The notes under the pieces were generated by a model that saw nothing but the letters and a program-made list of their open reading frames with translations, made no database searches and was not told the origin of the DNA. Of a DNA stretch of 64,000 nt, positions 50,808-60,053 are shown in pieces. The translations under genes were made by a program, and so were the position numbers. Within the stretch, counting starts at the first letter, position 1. Every line of letters begins with the position of its first letter. The stretch is from Betaproteobacteria bacterium (lineage in GTDB: Bacteria; Pseudomonadota; Gammaproteobacteria; Burkholderiales; Rhodocyclaceae): NCBI GenBank assembly GCA_009782565.1, contig WRIU01000011.1, positions 1-64,000 of the forward strand, written 5' to 3'.

Positions 50808-52118
50808 ATGACTTTCCCCCTCTCTCAGCCTTCGCATGGCCATTCCATGACAAGAAAACTTTGGCAATTCCCGTGGGGATACCCGGAAGCCGCCCTATTC
50901 GTCGCGGGCATTGCCATGGTCGGTTTCTTACTACAACTGACCGTCGGCCATTTCAACTTCATTCTTCTGTACTTCCCGTCAAACCTCATCGCCCTCGCGG
51001 TTCTGATTGGGCTCATCACCCTCGGCACCTGCTTTCAAAACAACCCGTTTATGCGCTGGGTTGCGGGCATTCCGCTGGCCGTCACGCTCACCGTGGCGCT
51101 GCTCATCCTCGGCCTCTACATGGAACTGACCCCACAGCTTCCCCGGTTGCCGTCGCAAACGCTTGACCTCACCTCCCGGCTCGGATTCAGGATGGTCACG
51201 TCTTCGTGGCCCTTCGTGCTCCTGTACACCATGACGCTCATCGCCTTAGGGCTTACCACCTTCAAGCGTCTGCTGCGCTTTTCCCGGCGGGACATCACTT
51301 TTCTCTGTAACCACCTGGGGCTATGGATATTTCTCGTCTCGGCCGGATTCGGCGCAGCGGACATGGTGCGTGTCGTCATGCATGTGGAACTCAAAAGAAC
51401 CCAATGGCGCGTTTTCAACAAGGACAACAAAGCCCTGGAACTGCCTATCGCCTTCACTCTCAATAAATTCACGATAGAAGAATACCCACCCAATCTGACG
51501 ATCATTGACCGAAAGGATGACCCCGATCCTCTATCCGAAAGCAAGCCCTTACCCCAAAACAAACAGAAGTTTTTCCAGATCGACCCTAAACGTCCCAAAG
51601 GGCGCATCGGCGACTGGGCTATCACGCTTGATGAATACCTGCATACCGCCGTGTTCGTCCAGGGTGAATATCGCTTTAACCCAATGCCTCAATCCTTCCC
51701 TGCCGCAAAAATCACTGCACGAAACCTTCTCACCGGAAAAACCCAAACGGGTTGGGTCTCCACCGGTGGCAATGTTCGCGGGTTTTCCTCGGCACTATCC
51801 CTGGGCGACCATCACCTCCTCGTCATGACGCAGCCGGAACCCAAACGCTACGCCTCGGACATCACCGTCATCCCGAAAGACGGCAAACCCTTCGACGTCA
51901 TATTGGAAGTCAACAAACCCGTTTCCGTCGGCAACTGGATGGTCTACCAGTACGGCTACGAGACCGAACTTGGAAAACTGTCCTCCACGAGCGAACTGGA
52001 ACTAGTTTACGACCCTTGGCTGCTACCCGCCAAAATCGGCATGGGACTCATGGCGGTTGGGGCACTCCTGCTGGCATGGAATGGTACGGGCGCGAGCAGA
52101 CGGAGGAAGGACAAATGA
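50808..52118 (+). CDS. ResB/CcsB-like cytochrome c biogenesis protein (start may be 50847)
   Basis: Multi-TM protein with large periplasmic region, adjacent to CcsA-like gene. Confidence 0.8.
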   Translation: MTFPLSQPSHGHSMTRKLWQFPWGYPEAALFVAGIAMVGFLLQLTVGHFNFILLYFPSNLIALAVLIGLITLGTCFQNNPFMRWVAGIPLAVTLTVALLILGLYMELTPQLPRLPSQTLDLTSRLGFRMVTSSWPFVLLYTMTLIALGLTTFKRLLRFSRRDITFLCNHLGLWIFLVSAGFGAADMVRVVMHVELKRTQWRVFNKDNKALELPIAFTLNKFTIEEYPPNLTIIDRKDDPDPLSESKPLPQNKQKFFQIDPKRPKGRIGDWAITLDEYLHTAVFVQGEYRFNPMPQSFPAAKITARNLLTGKTQTGWVSTGGNVRGFSSALSLGDHHLLVMTQPEPKRYASDITVIPKDGKPFDVILEVNKPVSVGNWMVYQYGYETELGKLSSTSELELVYDPWLLPAKIGMGLMAVGALLLAWNGTGASRRRKDK

Positions 52119-52909
52119 GCCTGAGTTGGAACGAATTCCCCTTCATCGCGCTCCCCGCCGCCCTGTGCTGGCTCGCCGCCGGTCTGCTCGCCTGCCGCCG
52201 CGCCCAATCGCCCCGTTCGAGATACGTGGTCGACGCGCTGGCAATCATCGGCATCACCCTCTTCGCCGCCTTCATCATTGCCTTCTGGAATGCCCTGTCG
52301 CGCCCGCCGTTACGCACGATGGGCGAAACCCGGCTTTGGTACGCCCTTTTCATGATCCTTGCCGGATACGTCATCTACCGCCGCTGGAACTACCCGTGGC
52401 TACTGCTCCTATCGGCCATCGTGGCAACGGCATTCACCGCCATCAACCTACTGAAACCGGAAATTCACTCCATCGCGCTGATGCCCGCCCTGCAAAGCTT
52501 TTTCTTTATCCCGCACGTCATCATCTACATCATCGCCTACGCCCTCTTCGGCGTTGCCACGCTCGCCGCTGGCGCGCTGCTCGTCCAGCGCAGGAAAAGC
52601 AGCGACGATCACGGCCTGTTCGACTTTATCGACAACCTCGTCTATATCGGCTTCGGCTTCCTCGTGCTCGGGCTATTGCTCGGCGCAATCTGGGCAAAGG
52701 ATGCGTGGGGCCACTACTGGTCATGGGACCCAAAAGAAACGCTCGCCTTCATTACCGGCGCGGCTTACCTCGTCTACATCCACCTGCGGCACCAGGGTCG
52801 GAAAGATAAGCTCGCCATCTGGACGCTCCTTGGCGGCTTCCTGCTGCTACTGCTATGCTGGTTCGGCACAGCACTCTTCCCCGGAAGCAGCCTCCACCTC
52901 TATTCTTGA
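52115..52909 (+). CDS. ccsA: CcsA-type cytochrome c assembly protein
   Basis: WGHYWSWDPKETLAFITGAAYLVYIHLR tryptophan-rich heme-handling motif; ATGA overlap with upstream gene. Confidence 0.93.
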   Translation: MSLSWNEFPFIALPAALCWLAAGLLACRRAQSPRSRYVVDALAIIGITLFAAFIIAFWNALSRPPLRTMGETRLWYALFMILAGYVIYRRWNYPWLLLLSAIVATAFTAINLLKPEIHSIALMPALQSFFFIPHVIIYIIAYALFGVATLAAGALLVQRRKSSDDHGLFDFIDNLVYIGFGFLVLGLLLGAIWAKDAWGHYWSWDPKETLAFITGAAYLVYIHLRHQGRKDKLAIWTLLGGFLLLLLCWFGTALFPGSSLHLYS

Positions 52910-52924
52910 CGGACAGTTTCCTGC

Positions 52925-53470
52925 ATGAACAACGACATCCGCATCGGCATCCTCACCGTCTCCGACCGAGCTAGCCAGGGCGAATACGAAGACAAGGGCG
53001 GCCCCGCCATCCGCGACTGGCTCACCCTGGCAATCAAAGGCTCCTGGGAAGCCGTCGCCCGCATCATCTCCGACGATGAAGCGCTGATCGAAACCACGCT
53101 GCGGGAACTCAGCGACCGCGAGAGGTGCTGCCTCATCATCACCACCGGAGGAACCGGCCCCGCTCTGCGCGACGTCACGCCGGAAGCCACCGAAAAGGTG
53201 TGTTCCAAGATGTTGCCAGGCTTCGGCGAACAGATGCGCGCGGCCTCGCTCGCCTCCGTCCCAACAGCGATTCTCTCCCGGCAAACAGCCGGTATCCGGG
53301 GTCAGAGCCTCATCATCAACCTACCCGGAAAACCGGCGGCCATCGCCGAATGCCTCCATGCCGTCTTCCCCGCCGTACCCTACTGCATCGACATCATCGG
53401 CGGCCCGTACCTCGAAACCCACCCGGATTTCTGCGCGGCTTTCCGTCCGGTCGGCGCAAAGCGCGGGTAA
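52925..53470 (+). CDS. mog: Molybdopterin adenylyltransferase (MogA-like)
   Basis: IRIGILTVSDRASQGEYEDKGGPAI, TTGGTGPALRDVTPEAT. Confidence 0.92.
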   Translation: MNNDIRIGILTVSDRASQGEYEDKGGPAIRDWLTLAIKGSWEAVARIISDDEALIETTLRELSDRERCCLIITTGGTGPALRDVTPEATEKVCSKMLPGFGEQMRAASLASVPTAILSRQTAGIRGQSLIINLPGKPAAIAECLHAVFPAVPYCIDIIGGPYLETHPDFCAAFRPVGAKRG

Positions 53471-53559
53471 AACCAGCCTCTGCTTGACCAAGGTAAAGTA
53501 AAAAAGCATAATACAAACGCAAACATTACTATGCTTTTGACTCATCCCAAGGAAAAACC

Positions 53560-54045
53560 GTGGCGATAAGACCTTCTTTTTTGACGATGTGGTCGAGATT
53601 CATCGAAATCTACGGCGACGGGGAAATCACCAGTGTAGGTAAAAAAATCGGCGGAAAGGTTGAGGAAAACATTAATCTTGGCATTACGAGCCCAGACTTG
53701 GGCTTCACAAATGCTTGTGCCATTCGCATGAGTTACGCCCTGAATTATTCTGGAGTTATGATAACTCATGGCACCTGGAATACCGTATCTGGAAAGGATA
53801 AAAATTGGTACATCTATCGTGTTAAAGACATGACGAAATTCTTGACCCATAGCTTCGGGAAACCAGACATTGTCAAAAGAAATCCGCAGCAGAACGACTT
53901 TATCAACCAGAAGGGGATTATTGTATTCAACGTCGGAGGTTGGGGAGATGCAAGCGGGCATACCACCCTCTGGAATGGGAACAGTTGTTCCGACAGGTGC
54001 TATTTCCCTCTCGCGGCAGAGGCTTCACTATGGCTTTTAAAGTAG
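53560..54045 (+). CDS. tae4: Type VI secretion amidase effector, Tae4 family
   Basis: NACAIRMSYALNYSG (Cys) and GIIVFNVGGWGDASGHTTLWNG (His) motifs. Confidence 0.88.
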   Translation: MAIRPSFLTMWSRFIEIYGDGEITSVGKKIGGKVEENINLGITSPDLGFTNACAIRMSYALNYSGVMITHGTWNTVSGKDKNWYIYRVKDMTKFLTHSFGKPDIVKRNPQQNDFINQKGIIVFNVGGWGDASGHTTLWNGNSCSDRCYFPLAAEASLWLLK

Positions 54046-54404
54046 TTGCATTCGTAAGCTTGTTATCCTTTTCCTGTATTGCATCAGGAGAGGAACAATA
54101 CGAGCGCGTCGAATATTCACCTATCGAGTTCTTCAAGAACTATGCCCTCAGTGCCTGTATTGCGAGAGGCTATTCATCGAAAGAAGTCATTGACGATGCT
54201 ACTGCTTCGGCAAGAGGGTATCTGGAACTTGGCGATCATCCTGTTGAGGCATATAATGAAGTTGTCATTCTTGGTAAAGAATTTCTAAAAAAAGAATATA
54301 AGAGTCATTTGTCTGACGAGCGCTTGATTCTCATGAAATGTATTGATTTCTATCACAGCAAGGAACTGGACAAGCTTGCCCGTAAATACTGCAGCAATAA
54401 ATGA
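54030..54404 (+). CDS. tai4: Tai4-like immunity protein (periplasmic)
   Basis: Signal peptide MAFKVVAFVSLLSFSCIASG; Tai4-like body; overlaps tae4 by 16 nt. Confidence 0.8.
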   Translation: MAFKVVAFVSLLSFSCIASGEEQYERVEYSPIEFFKNYALSACIARGYSSKEVIDDATASARGYLELGDHPVEAYNEVVILGKEFLKKEYKSHLSDERLILMKCIDFYHSKELDKLARKYCSNK

Positions 54405-54434
54405 TGATTTTTTTAGGGAAACCCTGATCTACCT

Positions 54435-54473
54435 CCGCCGATCCCTCTCCCCTTACAGGAGAGGGATCGGCGG
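54435..54473. terminator. Perfect 16-bp hairpin between tai4 and htpG
   Basis: CCGCCGATCCCTCTCC-CCTTACA-GGAGAGGGATCGGCGG. Confidence 0.7.
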
Positions 54474-54480
54474 CTAACGC

Positions 54481-56403
54481 TTACGCGCCGCTCACCGCCA
54501 GCATCAACTGGTTGATCCTCTTCACGAAACTTGCCGGATCATCGAGTGTGCCGCCTTCGGCAAGCAAAGCCTGGTCGAAGAGCACTGCCGCCCAATCGTC
54601 AAACTGTTTTTCTTCGGCCTTGAGCCGCAGCACTGCCGGGTGATGCGGGTTGATCTCAAGGATGGGTTTGGAGTCCGGGGCGTCTTGCCCCGCTGACTTG
54701 AGGATGCGGCCCAGGTTCATGCCGAGGTCGTGCTCGTCGGCGACGAGGCAGGCCAGGGAATCGGTGAGGCGGAGCGTAACGCGCACTTCCTTGACCCGCT
54801 CGCCGAGGCTGGCTTTCATTTTTTCGAGCAAAGGCTTGTATTCGTTGGCAGCCTGCTCAGTCTCTTTCTTCTCGGCCTCGTCTTCAAGCTTGCCAAGATC
54901 AAGCCCGCCACGCGCGACAGAAACCAGCGGTTTTCCGTCGAATTCGGTGAGGTTGCCCGTCACCCATTCATCGACGCGATCCGAGAGCAGCAGGACTTCG
55001 ATGCCTTTCTTGCGGAAAATTTCAAGGTGCGGGCTATTGCGCGCGGCATTGAAACTCTCGGCAGTCACGTAATAAATCTTCTCCTGCCCTTCCTTCATCC
55101 GCGCGATGTAGTCCTTCAATGAGACGGTTTCATCGGTCGTATCGGCATGGGTAGACGCGAACCGCAGCAAGGCGGCGATTCTTTCCTTGTTGGCGAAGTC
55201 CTCGCCCACGCCTTCCTTGAGCACACGCCCGAATTTCTTCCAGAAGGCGGCGTATTTTTCCTTCTCCGCCGCTTCCTCGCTCTCGGCAAGGCCTTCCAGC
55301 AGGCCAAGCACTTTCTTGGCGCAACCCTGGCGGATGGCGTCGATATCTTTCGATTCCTGGAGAATTTCGCGCGAAATGTTCAAAGGAAGATCGGCGGAAT
55401 CCACAACCCCGCGCACGAAGCGCAGATAGAGCGGCATGAGTTTTTCAGCGTCATCCATGATAAAGACGCGCCGCACGTAGAGCTTGACGCCGTGGCGGGC
55501 GTGGCGATCCCAGAGGTCGAACGGGGCATGCGCGGGGATGTAAAGCAGTTGGGTATATTCCTGCCGCCCTTCGACTTTCGCATGCGCCCAGGCAAGCGGC
55601 TCTTCAAAGTCATGGCCGACATGCTTGTAGAACGCCTTATATTCGTCATCGCTGATTTCATTGCGGGGACGCGCCCAGAGGGCGTTGGCCTGATTGACGG
55701 TTTCTTCTTCTTCGGCCAGGACTTGCGCTTTTTTCTCTTCGTCCCATTCTTCCTTTTTCATCAAGATGGGCTGGACGATGTGGTCGGAATACTTGCGGAT
55801 GAGGCTCTTCAGCCGCCAACTGGAGAGGAGGTCTTCCTGGCCTTCGCGCAGATGAAGCGTGATCTCGGTTCCCCGCGCGGCACGCTCGGTAGCCTCTACC
55901 GTATACGCGCCCGCAGTATCGCCGCTCATGGTGCATTCCCAGCGCACCGCGTCCGTGGCAGGCAACCCGGCGCGGCGGGTAACGACGGTCACTTTGTCGG
56001 CAACAATGAAAGAAGAGTAGAAACCGACACCAAACTGGCCGATCAAGTGCGCGTCTTTTTGTTTGTCGCCGGTCAGGCTGCCGAAGAATTCGCGCGTACC
56101 GGATTTAGCGATGGTTCCCAGATTGACAATGGCTTCTTCACGGCTCATGCCGATGCCGTTGTCGGTGATGGTGATGGTCTTGGCTTCGGCATCGAAAGCG
56201 GCGCGGATTTTCAGTTCGCCGTCGCCTTCCAGCAATGCGGGCTGGTCGATGGCTTCAAAGCGCAGCTTGTCGCAAGCGTCCGACGCATTCGAGATCAGTT
56301 CGCGCAGGAAAATCTCGCGATTGGAGTACAACGAGTGAATCATCAGGTGAAGCAGTTGTTTAACTTCGGCCTGGAAATTGAGGGTTTCTGCGCTCTGGGT
56401 CAT
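54481..56403 (-). CDS. htpG: Chaperone HtpG (Hsp90)
   Basis: [42 protein letters not shown]. Confidence 0.97.
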   Translation of the reverse strand: MTQSAETLNFQAEVKQLLHLMIHSLYSNREIFLRELISNASDACDKLRFEAIDQPALLEGDGELKIRAAFDAEAKTITITDNGIGMSREEAIVNLGTIAKSGTREFFGSLTGDKQKDAHLIGQFGVGFYSSFIVADKVTVVTRRAGLPATDAVRWECTMSGDTAGAYTVEATERAARGTEITLHLREGQEDLLSSWRLKSLIRKYSDHIVQPILMKKEEWDEEKKAQVLAEEEETVNQANALWARPRNEISDDEYKAFYKHVGHDFEEPLAWAHAKVEGRQEYTQLLYIPAHAPFDLWDRHARHGVKLYVRRVFIMDDAEKLMPLYLRFVRGVVDSADLPLNISREILQESKDIDAIRQGCAKKVLGLLEGLAESEEAAEKEKYAAFWKKFGRVLKEGVGEDFANKERIAALLRFASTHADTTDETVSLKDYIARMKEGQEKIYYVTAESFNAARNSPHLEIFRKKGIEVLLLSDRVDEWVTGNLTEFDGKPLVSVARGGLDLGKLEDEAEKKETEQAANEYKPLLEKMKASLGERVKEVRVTLRLTDSLACLVADEHDLGMNLGRILKSAGQDAPDSKPILEINPHHPAVLRLKAEEKQFDDWAAVLFDQALLAEGGTLDDPASFVKRINQLMLAVSGA

Positions 56404-56473
56404 GGGGATGCTCCGTAAGGTTTGCGTGGGCTCGTGTGGCCGCATAGTTGGGGGTGACAGGCGCAAATTTCAA

Positions 56474-56544
56474 GTAGGGGACGCCGTCCTCGGCGTCCCG
56501 TGGAAAGCGTTGCGACAATTTACGCCGAGGACGGCGTCCCCTAC
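56474..56544. repeat. Inverted repeat with perfect 23-nt arms between htpG and lpdA
   Basis: GTAGGGGACGCCGTCCTCGGCGT at 56474-56496, exact reverse complement at 56522-56544. Confidence 0.85.
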
Positions 56545-56640
56545 GCCTGTTTCGCGCGCAACCGGCATTCTGGAAGCATGGTACGATCTGATAGATCGTT
56601 GAACCGCGCAAACGTTTGCGCTACCCAACAAGGCTCAATC

Positions 56641-58101
56641 ATGACCAATATCGACATCAAAGCGCCCAATATCGGCGACTCTTCCGCCCTCGAATGCGAC
56701 CTGCTCGTCCTCGGCGGCGGCCCCGGTGGCTATTCCGCTGCTTTCCGCGCCGCCGACCTGGGCCTGAAAGTCATTCTCGTCGAGCGATACCCCACCCTTG
56801 GGGGCGTCTGCCTCAATGTCGGCTGCATCCCCTCCAAGGCGCTGCTGCATGTCGCAGCCGGCATCGAAAATGCTGAACACCTCGAAGCCTGCGGTGTGCG
56901 CTTCGCCGCCCACACGCTCGACCTCGACAAACTGCGTGCCCATAAAAACGGCATCGTCAAAAAACTCACCGACGGCCTCGCGGGCATGGCAAAAGGCCGC
57001 AAAGTGCAACACCTGCAAGGCGAGGGGCAATTCATCGACCCGCACCGGCTCGAAGTCACCATCGCCAGCAATGAAAAACAGGGCGAAACCGTCACCGTAA
57101 CATTCGCTCAAGCCATCATCGCCGCCGGGTCACGCGCTGTAAAACTGCCCTTCATGCCAACGGACGCGCGCATCATCGACTCCACCGGGGCGCTCGCGCT
57201 CGGCGCCATCCCCAAAAAGATGCTCGTCATCGGCGGCGGCATCATCGGGCTGGAAATGGCCACCGTCTACAGCACCTTGGGCGCGCGCGTCACCGTCGTG
57301 GAACTTGGCGACCGTCTCATGCCCGGCACGGATCGCGACCTCGTGAAAGTCTGGGAAAAGAAAAACGCCCACCGCTTCGACCGCATCTTGCTCAACACCG
57401 GCGTCACCGCCGCAAACGCCACGGCGGCGGGCATCGAAATCACCACCAACACCGGAGAAAAGGAAACCTTCGACCTCGTGCTCGTCGCAGTAGGCCGCGC
57501 GCCCAATGGCAAAACGATCTCTGCCGAAAAAGCGGGCGTACTCGTCACCGAGCGCGGTTTCATCGACGTCGACCCTCGGCAGCGCACCAACGTAGCGCAC
57601 ATCTTCGCCATCGGCGACATCACCGGCAACCCGATGCTCGCGCACAAGGCCGTACACGAAGGCCATGTCGCCGCCGAAACTGCCGCTGGCCTCAAAACCG
57701 CGTTCGACGCCCTGCAAATTCCCGGCGTTGCCTACACCCACCCCGAAATTGCCTGGGCGGGGCAAACCGAAGAAACCCTCAAAGCAGAAGGCCGCGCGTT
57801 TCAAAAAGCCGTCTTCCCCTGGGCCGCGAGTGGGCGGGCCATCGCAAACGGCGCGGAAGAAGGCTTTACGAAGCTCCTGTTCGACACCGGGACGCACCGC
57901 ATCTTGGGCGGAGGCATCGTCGGCACACACGCGGGCGACCTGATCGGAGAAATCTGCCTCGCTATCGAAATGGGGGCAGACGCAACCGACATCGCCAAAA
58001 CCATCCACCCGCACCCCACCCTGTGCGAATCCGTCGGCATGGCGGCGGAAGTCGCGGAAGGAAGCTGTACGGATTTACCGGCGGCAAGAAAAAAGGCGTA
58101 A
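56641..58101 (+). CDS. lpdA: Dihydrolipoyl dehydrogenase
   Basis: LLVLGGGPGGYSAAFRAADLGLKVILVERYPTLGGVCLNVGCIPSKALLH. Confidence 0.96.
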   Translation: MTNIDIKAPNIGDSSALECDLLVLGGGPGGYSAAFRAADLGLKVILVERYPTLGGVCLNVGCIPSKALLHVAAGIENAEHLEACGVRFAAHTLDLDKLRAHKNGIVKKLTDGLAGMAKGRKVQHLQGEGQFIDPHRLEVTIASNEKQGETVTVTFAQAIIAAGSRAVKLPFMPTDARIIDSTGALALGAIPKKMLVIGGGIIGLEMATVYSTLGARVTVVELGDRLMPGTDRDLVKVWEKKNAHRFDRILLNTGVTAANATAAGIEITTNTGEKETFDLVLVAVGRAPNGKTISAEKAGVLVTERGFIDVDPRQRTNVAHIFAIGDITGNPMLAHKAVHEGHVAAETAAGLKTAFDALQIPGVAYTHPEIAWAGQTEETLKAEGRAFQKAVFPWAASGRAIANGAEEGFTKLLFDTGTHRILGGGIVGTHAGDLIGEICLAIEMGADATDIAKTIHPHPTLCESVGMAAEVAEGSCTDLPAARKKA

Positions 58102-58121
58102 AAACAGAAGCGGTGTCTCGC

Positions 58122-58316
58122 TCACGCCCATGTATTGACCATCCCCCCCACCGTTCCGGAGGACATCGCAGGCGGCGCGGGAATAGCCTGTACGAGCGCC
58201 AATGCGCCAGCGGCTTCAATGTCTATGGCTTTCTTGAGTACGCTCAAGCCAACCGCCTCCTGTGTCAGTCCAGCAGAGTTGGCGGAAGCTGTAGCGGCAA
58301 TCGGCATAATATCCAT
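58122..58316 (-). CDS. YjfB-like putative motility protein
   Basis: MDIMPIAATASANSAGLTQEAVGLSVLKKAIDIEAAGALALVQAIPAPPAMSSGTVGGMVNTWA matches the small YjfB-type pattern (VLKKAxDIxAxGALALxQAIP). Confidence 0.8.
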   Translation of the reverse strand: MDIMPIAATASANSAGLTQEAVGLSVLKKAIDIEAAGALALVQAIPAPPAMSSGTVGGMVNTWA

Positions 58317-58365
58317 GAAAAGCGTTTTCTCGCGTCAGTGAGTCCGGAGAACCGGGGACGCTCCG

Positions 58366-58392
58366 GTAACGGCAGCGAAGCTGCAAACTTGA
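58366..58392 (-). promoter_or_regulatory. Near-consensus sigma-28 (FliA) promoter upstream of yjfB-like gene
   Basis: Minus strand TCAAGTTT-N11-GCCGTTAC; consensus TAAAGTTT-N11-GCCGATAA. Confidence 0.7.
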
Positions 58393-58453
58393 GCGGATTC
58401 AGTTCAGGTCAAGTAAGCCAGATCCCGACGAACGCCGTCTGTGCGGCCAAGGA

Positions 58454-58843
58454 CTAACGCCCATAGTCAAGCAAGCTCTGGCAATTTTCCTCGCGCTCGG
58501 TGATGCGGCTGAAGCGACTCAACCGTTCGCGCACGAAATTATCGGACACTTTTTTATTCGAGCAGTATTCGCGCAGGATCATCGCCTGCACCATGTTTTG
58601 CGCTGCCGCAATCGTATCTGCCAGTGCAGGAAATGGGTAGCCGGAGGTATCGCGCCAGCCTTTCCCGGATGAGACATTGGGCGTTTTGGCTTCGTCCGAA
58701 TCGTCCACAGAAGCGGCATCGCTCTCTACCGTTGCGGCGGGCACCGTATCAGGCACGGACTGCCCCGCCCCCAAACCAGGCATGAAAAGCAGCAGGAATA
58801 CAAGGAAAATACGGAAAAACATCGTGCTGATTTTTGTTCCCAA
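58454..58843 (-). CDS. Hypothetical exported protein
   Basis: Signal peptide MFFRIFLVFLLLFMPGLGAG; intact ORF. Confidence 0.5.
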   Translation of the reverse strand: MGTKISTMFFRIFLVFLLLFMPGLGAGQSVPDTVPAATVESDAASVDDSDEAKTPNVSSGKGWRDTSGYPFPALADTIAAAQNMVQAMILREYCSNKKVSDNFVRERLSRFSRITEREENCQSLLDYGR

Positions 58844-58866
58844 GTATCAGCACGATATGACAAACA

Positions 58867-59724
58867 TCAATCCACTGTAATCCGCATCCGCTGCCTGAGC
58901 GTGATCTTTTTCCCCGATCCCTGACGGAAAAAGCTGAAAGGCAACGATTCCTGCCTCACGACGCCATCCGCCCCGATGCGCGCCCGTCGCAGGTCGAAAT
59001 GCAGGTGCGGCCCACCGGCATAGCCAGAACTGCCGGATTTGCCGACCATCTGCCCCGCTTCGACCCGCTCGTCGGGACGCACCAACACGCTATGCGGGGC
59101 AAGATGCGCGTATTGGGCGAAAGTGCCATCGGAATGAACAATGGAAACCAGATTGGTTTTTTCGGCGAGTTTCGGGTCGAACCGCCCTTCGTCGAAAGTA
59201 TCCCTGATTTCAATCACGATTCCCGCGCGCGCGGCAAACACAGGTGTTCCCTGGGGGACGCTGAAATCGACAGCATAACGGCTCAGGGCATCCTTATGGG
59301 TCGTCAAAACACCATTGGGTTCCTGGGTAACACGAACGACAGTGCCTTTCTTAAAAGGCAAGCGATACCGATAATGCCGGTCAGGCACGGCGAACGCATT
59401 GCCGACACTGTGCGAGTAAGTCATCTCTACCCGGCAAGGCTCTTTATTTTCTTTCGCGACAATCCGGGCAATTTCATGGGTGGAATTCGGCGCAATCACT
59501 TCATACAAAGGCCATGTTCGATCAGATCGATATTGAGCGCCTTTGGCAATCCTGAGCGCTGCGGTGATCGGCGCAACGCTTTTGTTGACCGCGACAATCC
59601 AGCACACCGACCCGGATTCGATTTTGTCGATCCGGAAGGCAGCCTCTTCTGCGCTTTGCACCAAAGATACCGGCATCGCGCAGGTAAGCAGGATTGGAAT
59701 AAACAAAGAGTTTCTCAATGGCAA
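58867..59724 (-). CDS. M23 family metallopeptidase (LytM-like)
   Basis: RYAVDFSVPQGTPVFAARAGIVIEI ... YAHLAPHSVLVRPDERVEAGQMVGKSGSSGYAGGPHLHFDLR. Confidence 0.92.
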   Translation of the reverse strand: MPLRNSLFIPILLTCAMPVSLVQSAEEAAFRIDKIESGSVCWIVAVNKSVAPITAALRIAKGAQYRSDRTWPLYEVIAPNSTHEIARIVAKENKEPCRVEMTYSHSVGNAFAVPDRHYRYRLPFKKGTVVRVTQEPNGVLTTHKDALSRYAVDFSVPQGTPVFAARAGIVIEIRDTFDEGRFDPKLAEKTNLVSIVHSDGTFAQYAHLAPHSVLVRPDERVEAGQMVGKSGSSGYAGGPHLHFDLRRARIGADGVVRQESLPFSFFRQGSGKKITLRQRMRITVD

Positions 59725-60053
59725 TCCTCATTTATCGCGCTGGAAACCGGGCACGGCCGTAGACGATACCAAAGCAGCCCGCAAATGCCCATTGCTTCAG
59801 CACATCCAGCTTCGCCAGGTTAGCGGCTAAAAAAATTTACGCACTCGTAAAGATACTGTTTGGCGGCTCATTTATGCCACGATATACTAGAGAAAGGACT
59901 CGTTTATCAAGATGAGATGTTTTGGCCGTCCAGACCTTCTCGGCCAGTGATTCTTCGATACGGTTTTACCTCCTCTTGAGGGAAATATCCGAAGGGGCGG
60001 AGAAAGTTTTATCCTGTCACGAACGATGGAACCGCACCCGACACTTGCTTCAA

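Noticed and set aside
55147-56418. 423-aa plus-strand ORF
   Set aside because: Antisense shadow of htpG.
58317-58400. GC-rich structured leader upstream of the YjfB-like gene considered as a c-di-GMP (GEMM) riboswitch
   Set aside because: The conserved GEMM core and tetraloop receptor elements could not be found on either strand; the sigma-28 promoter plus a simple hairpin explains the region.
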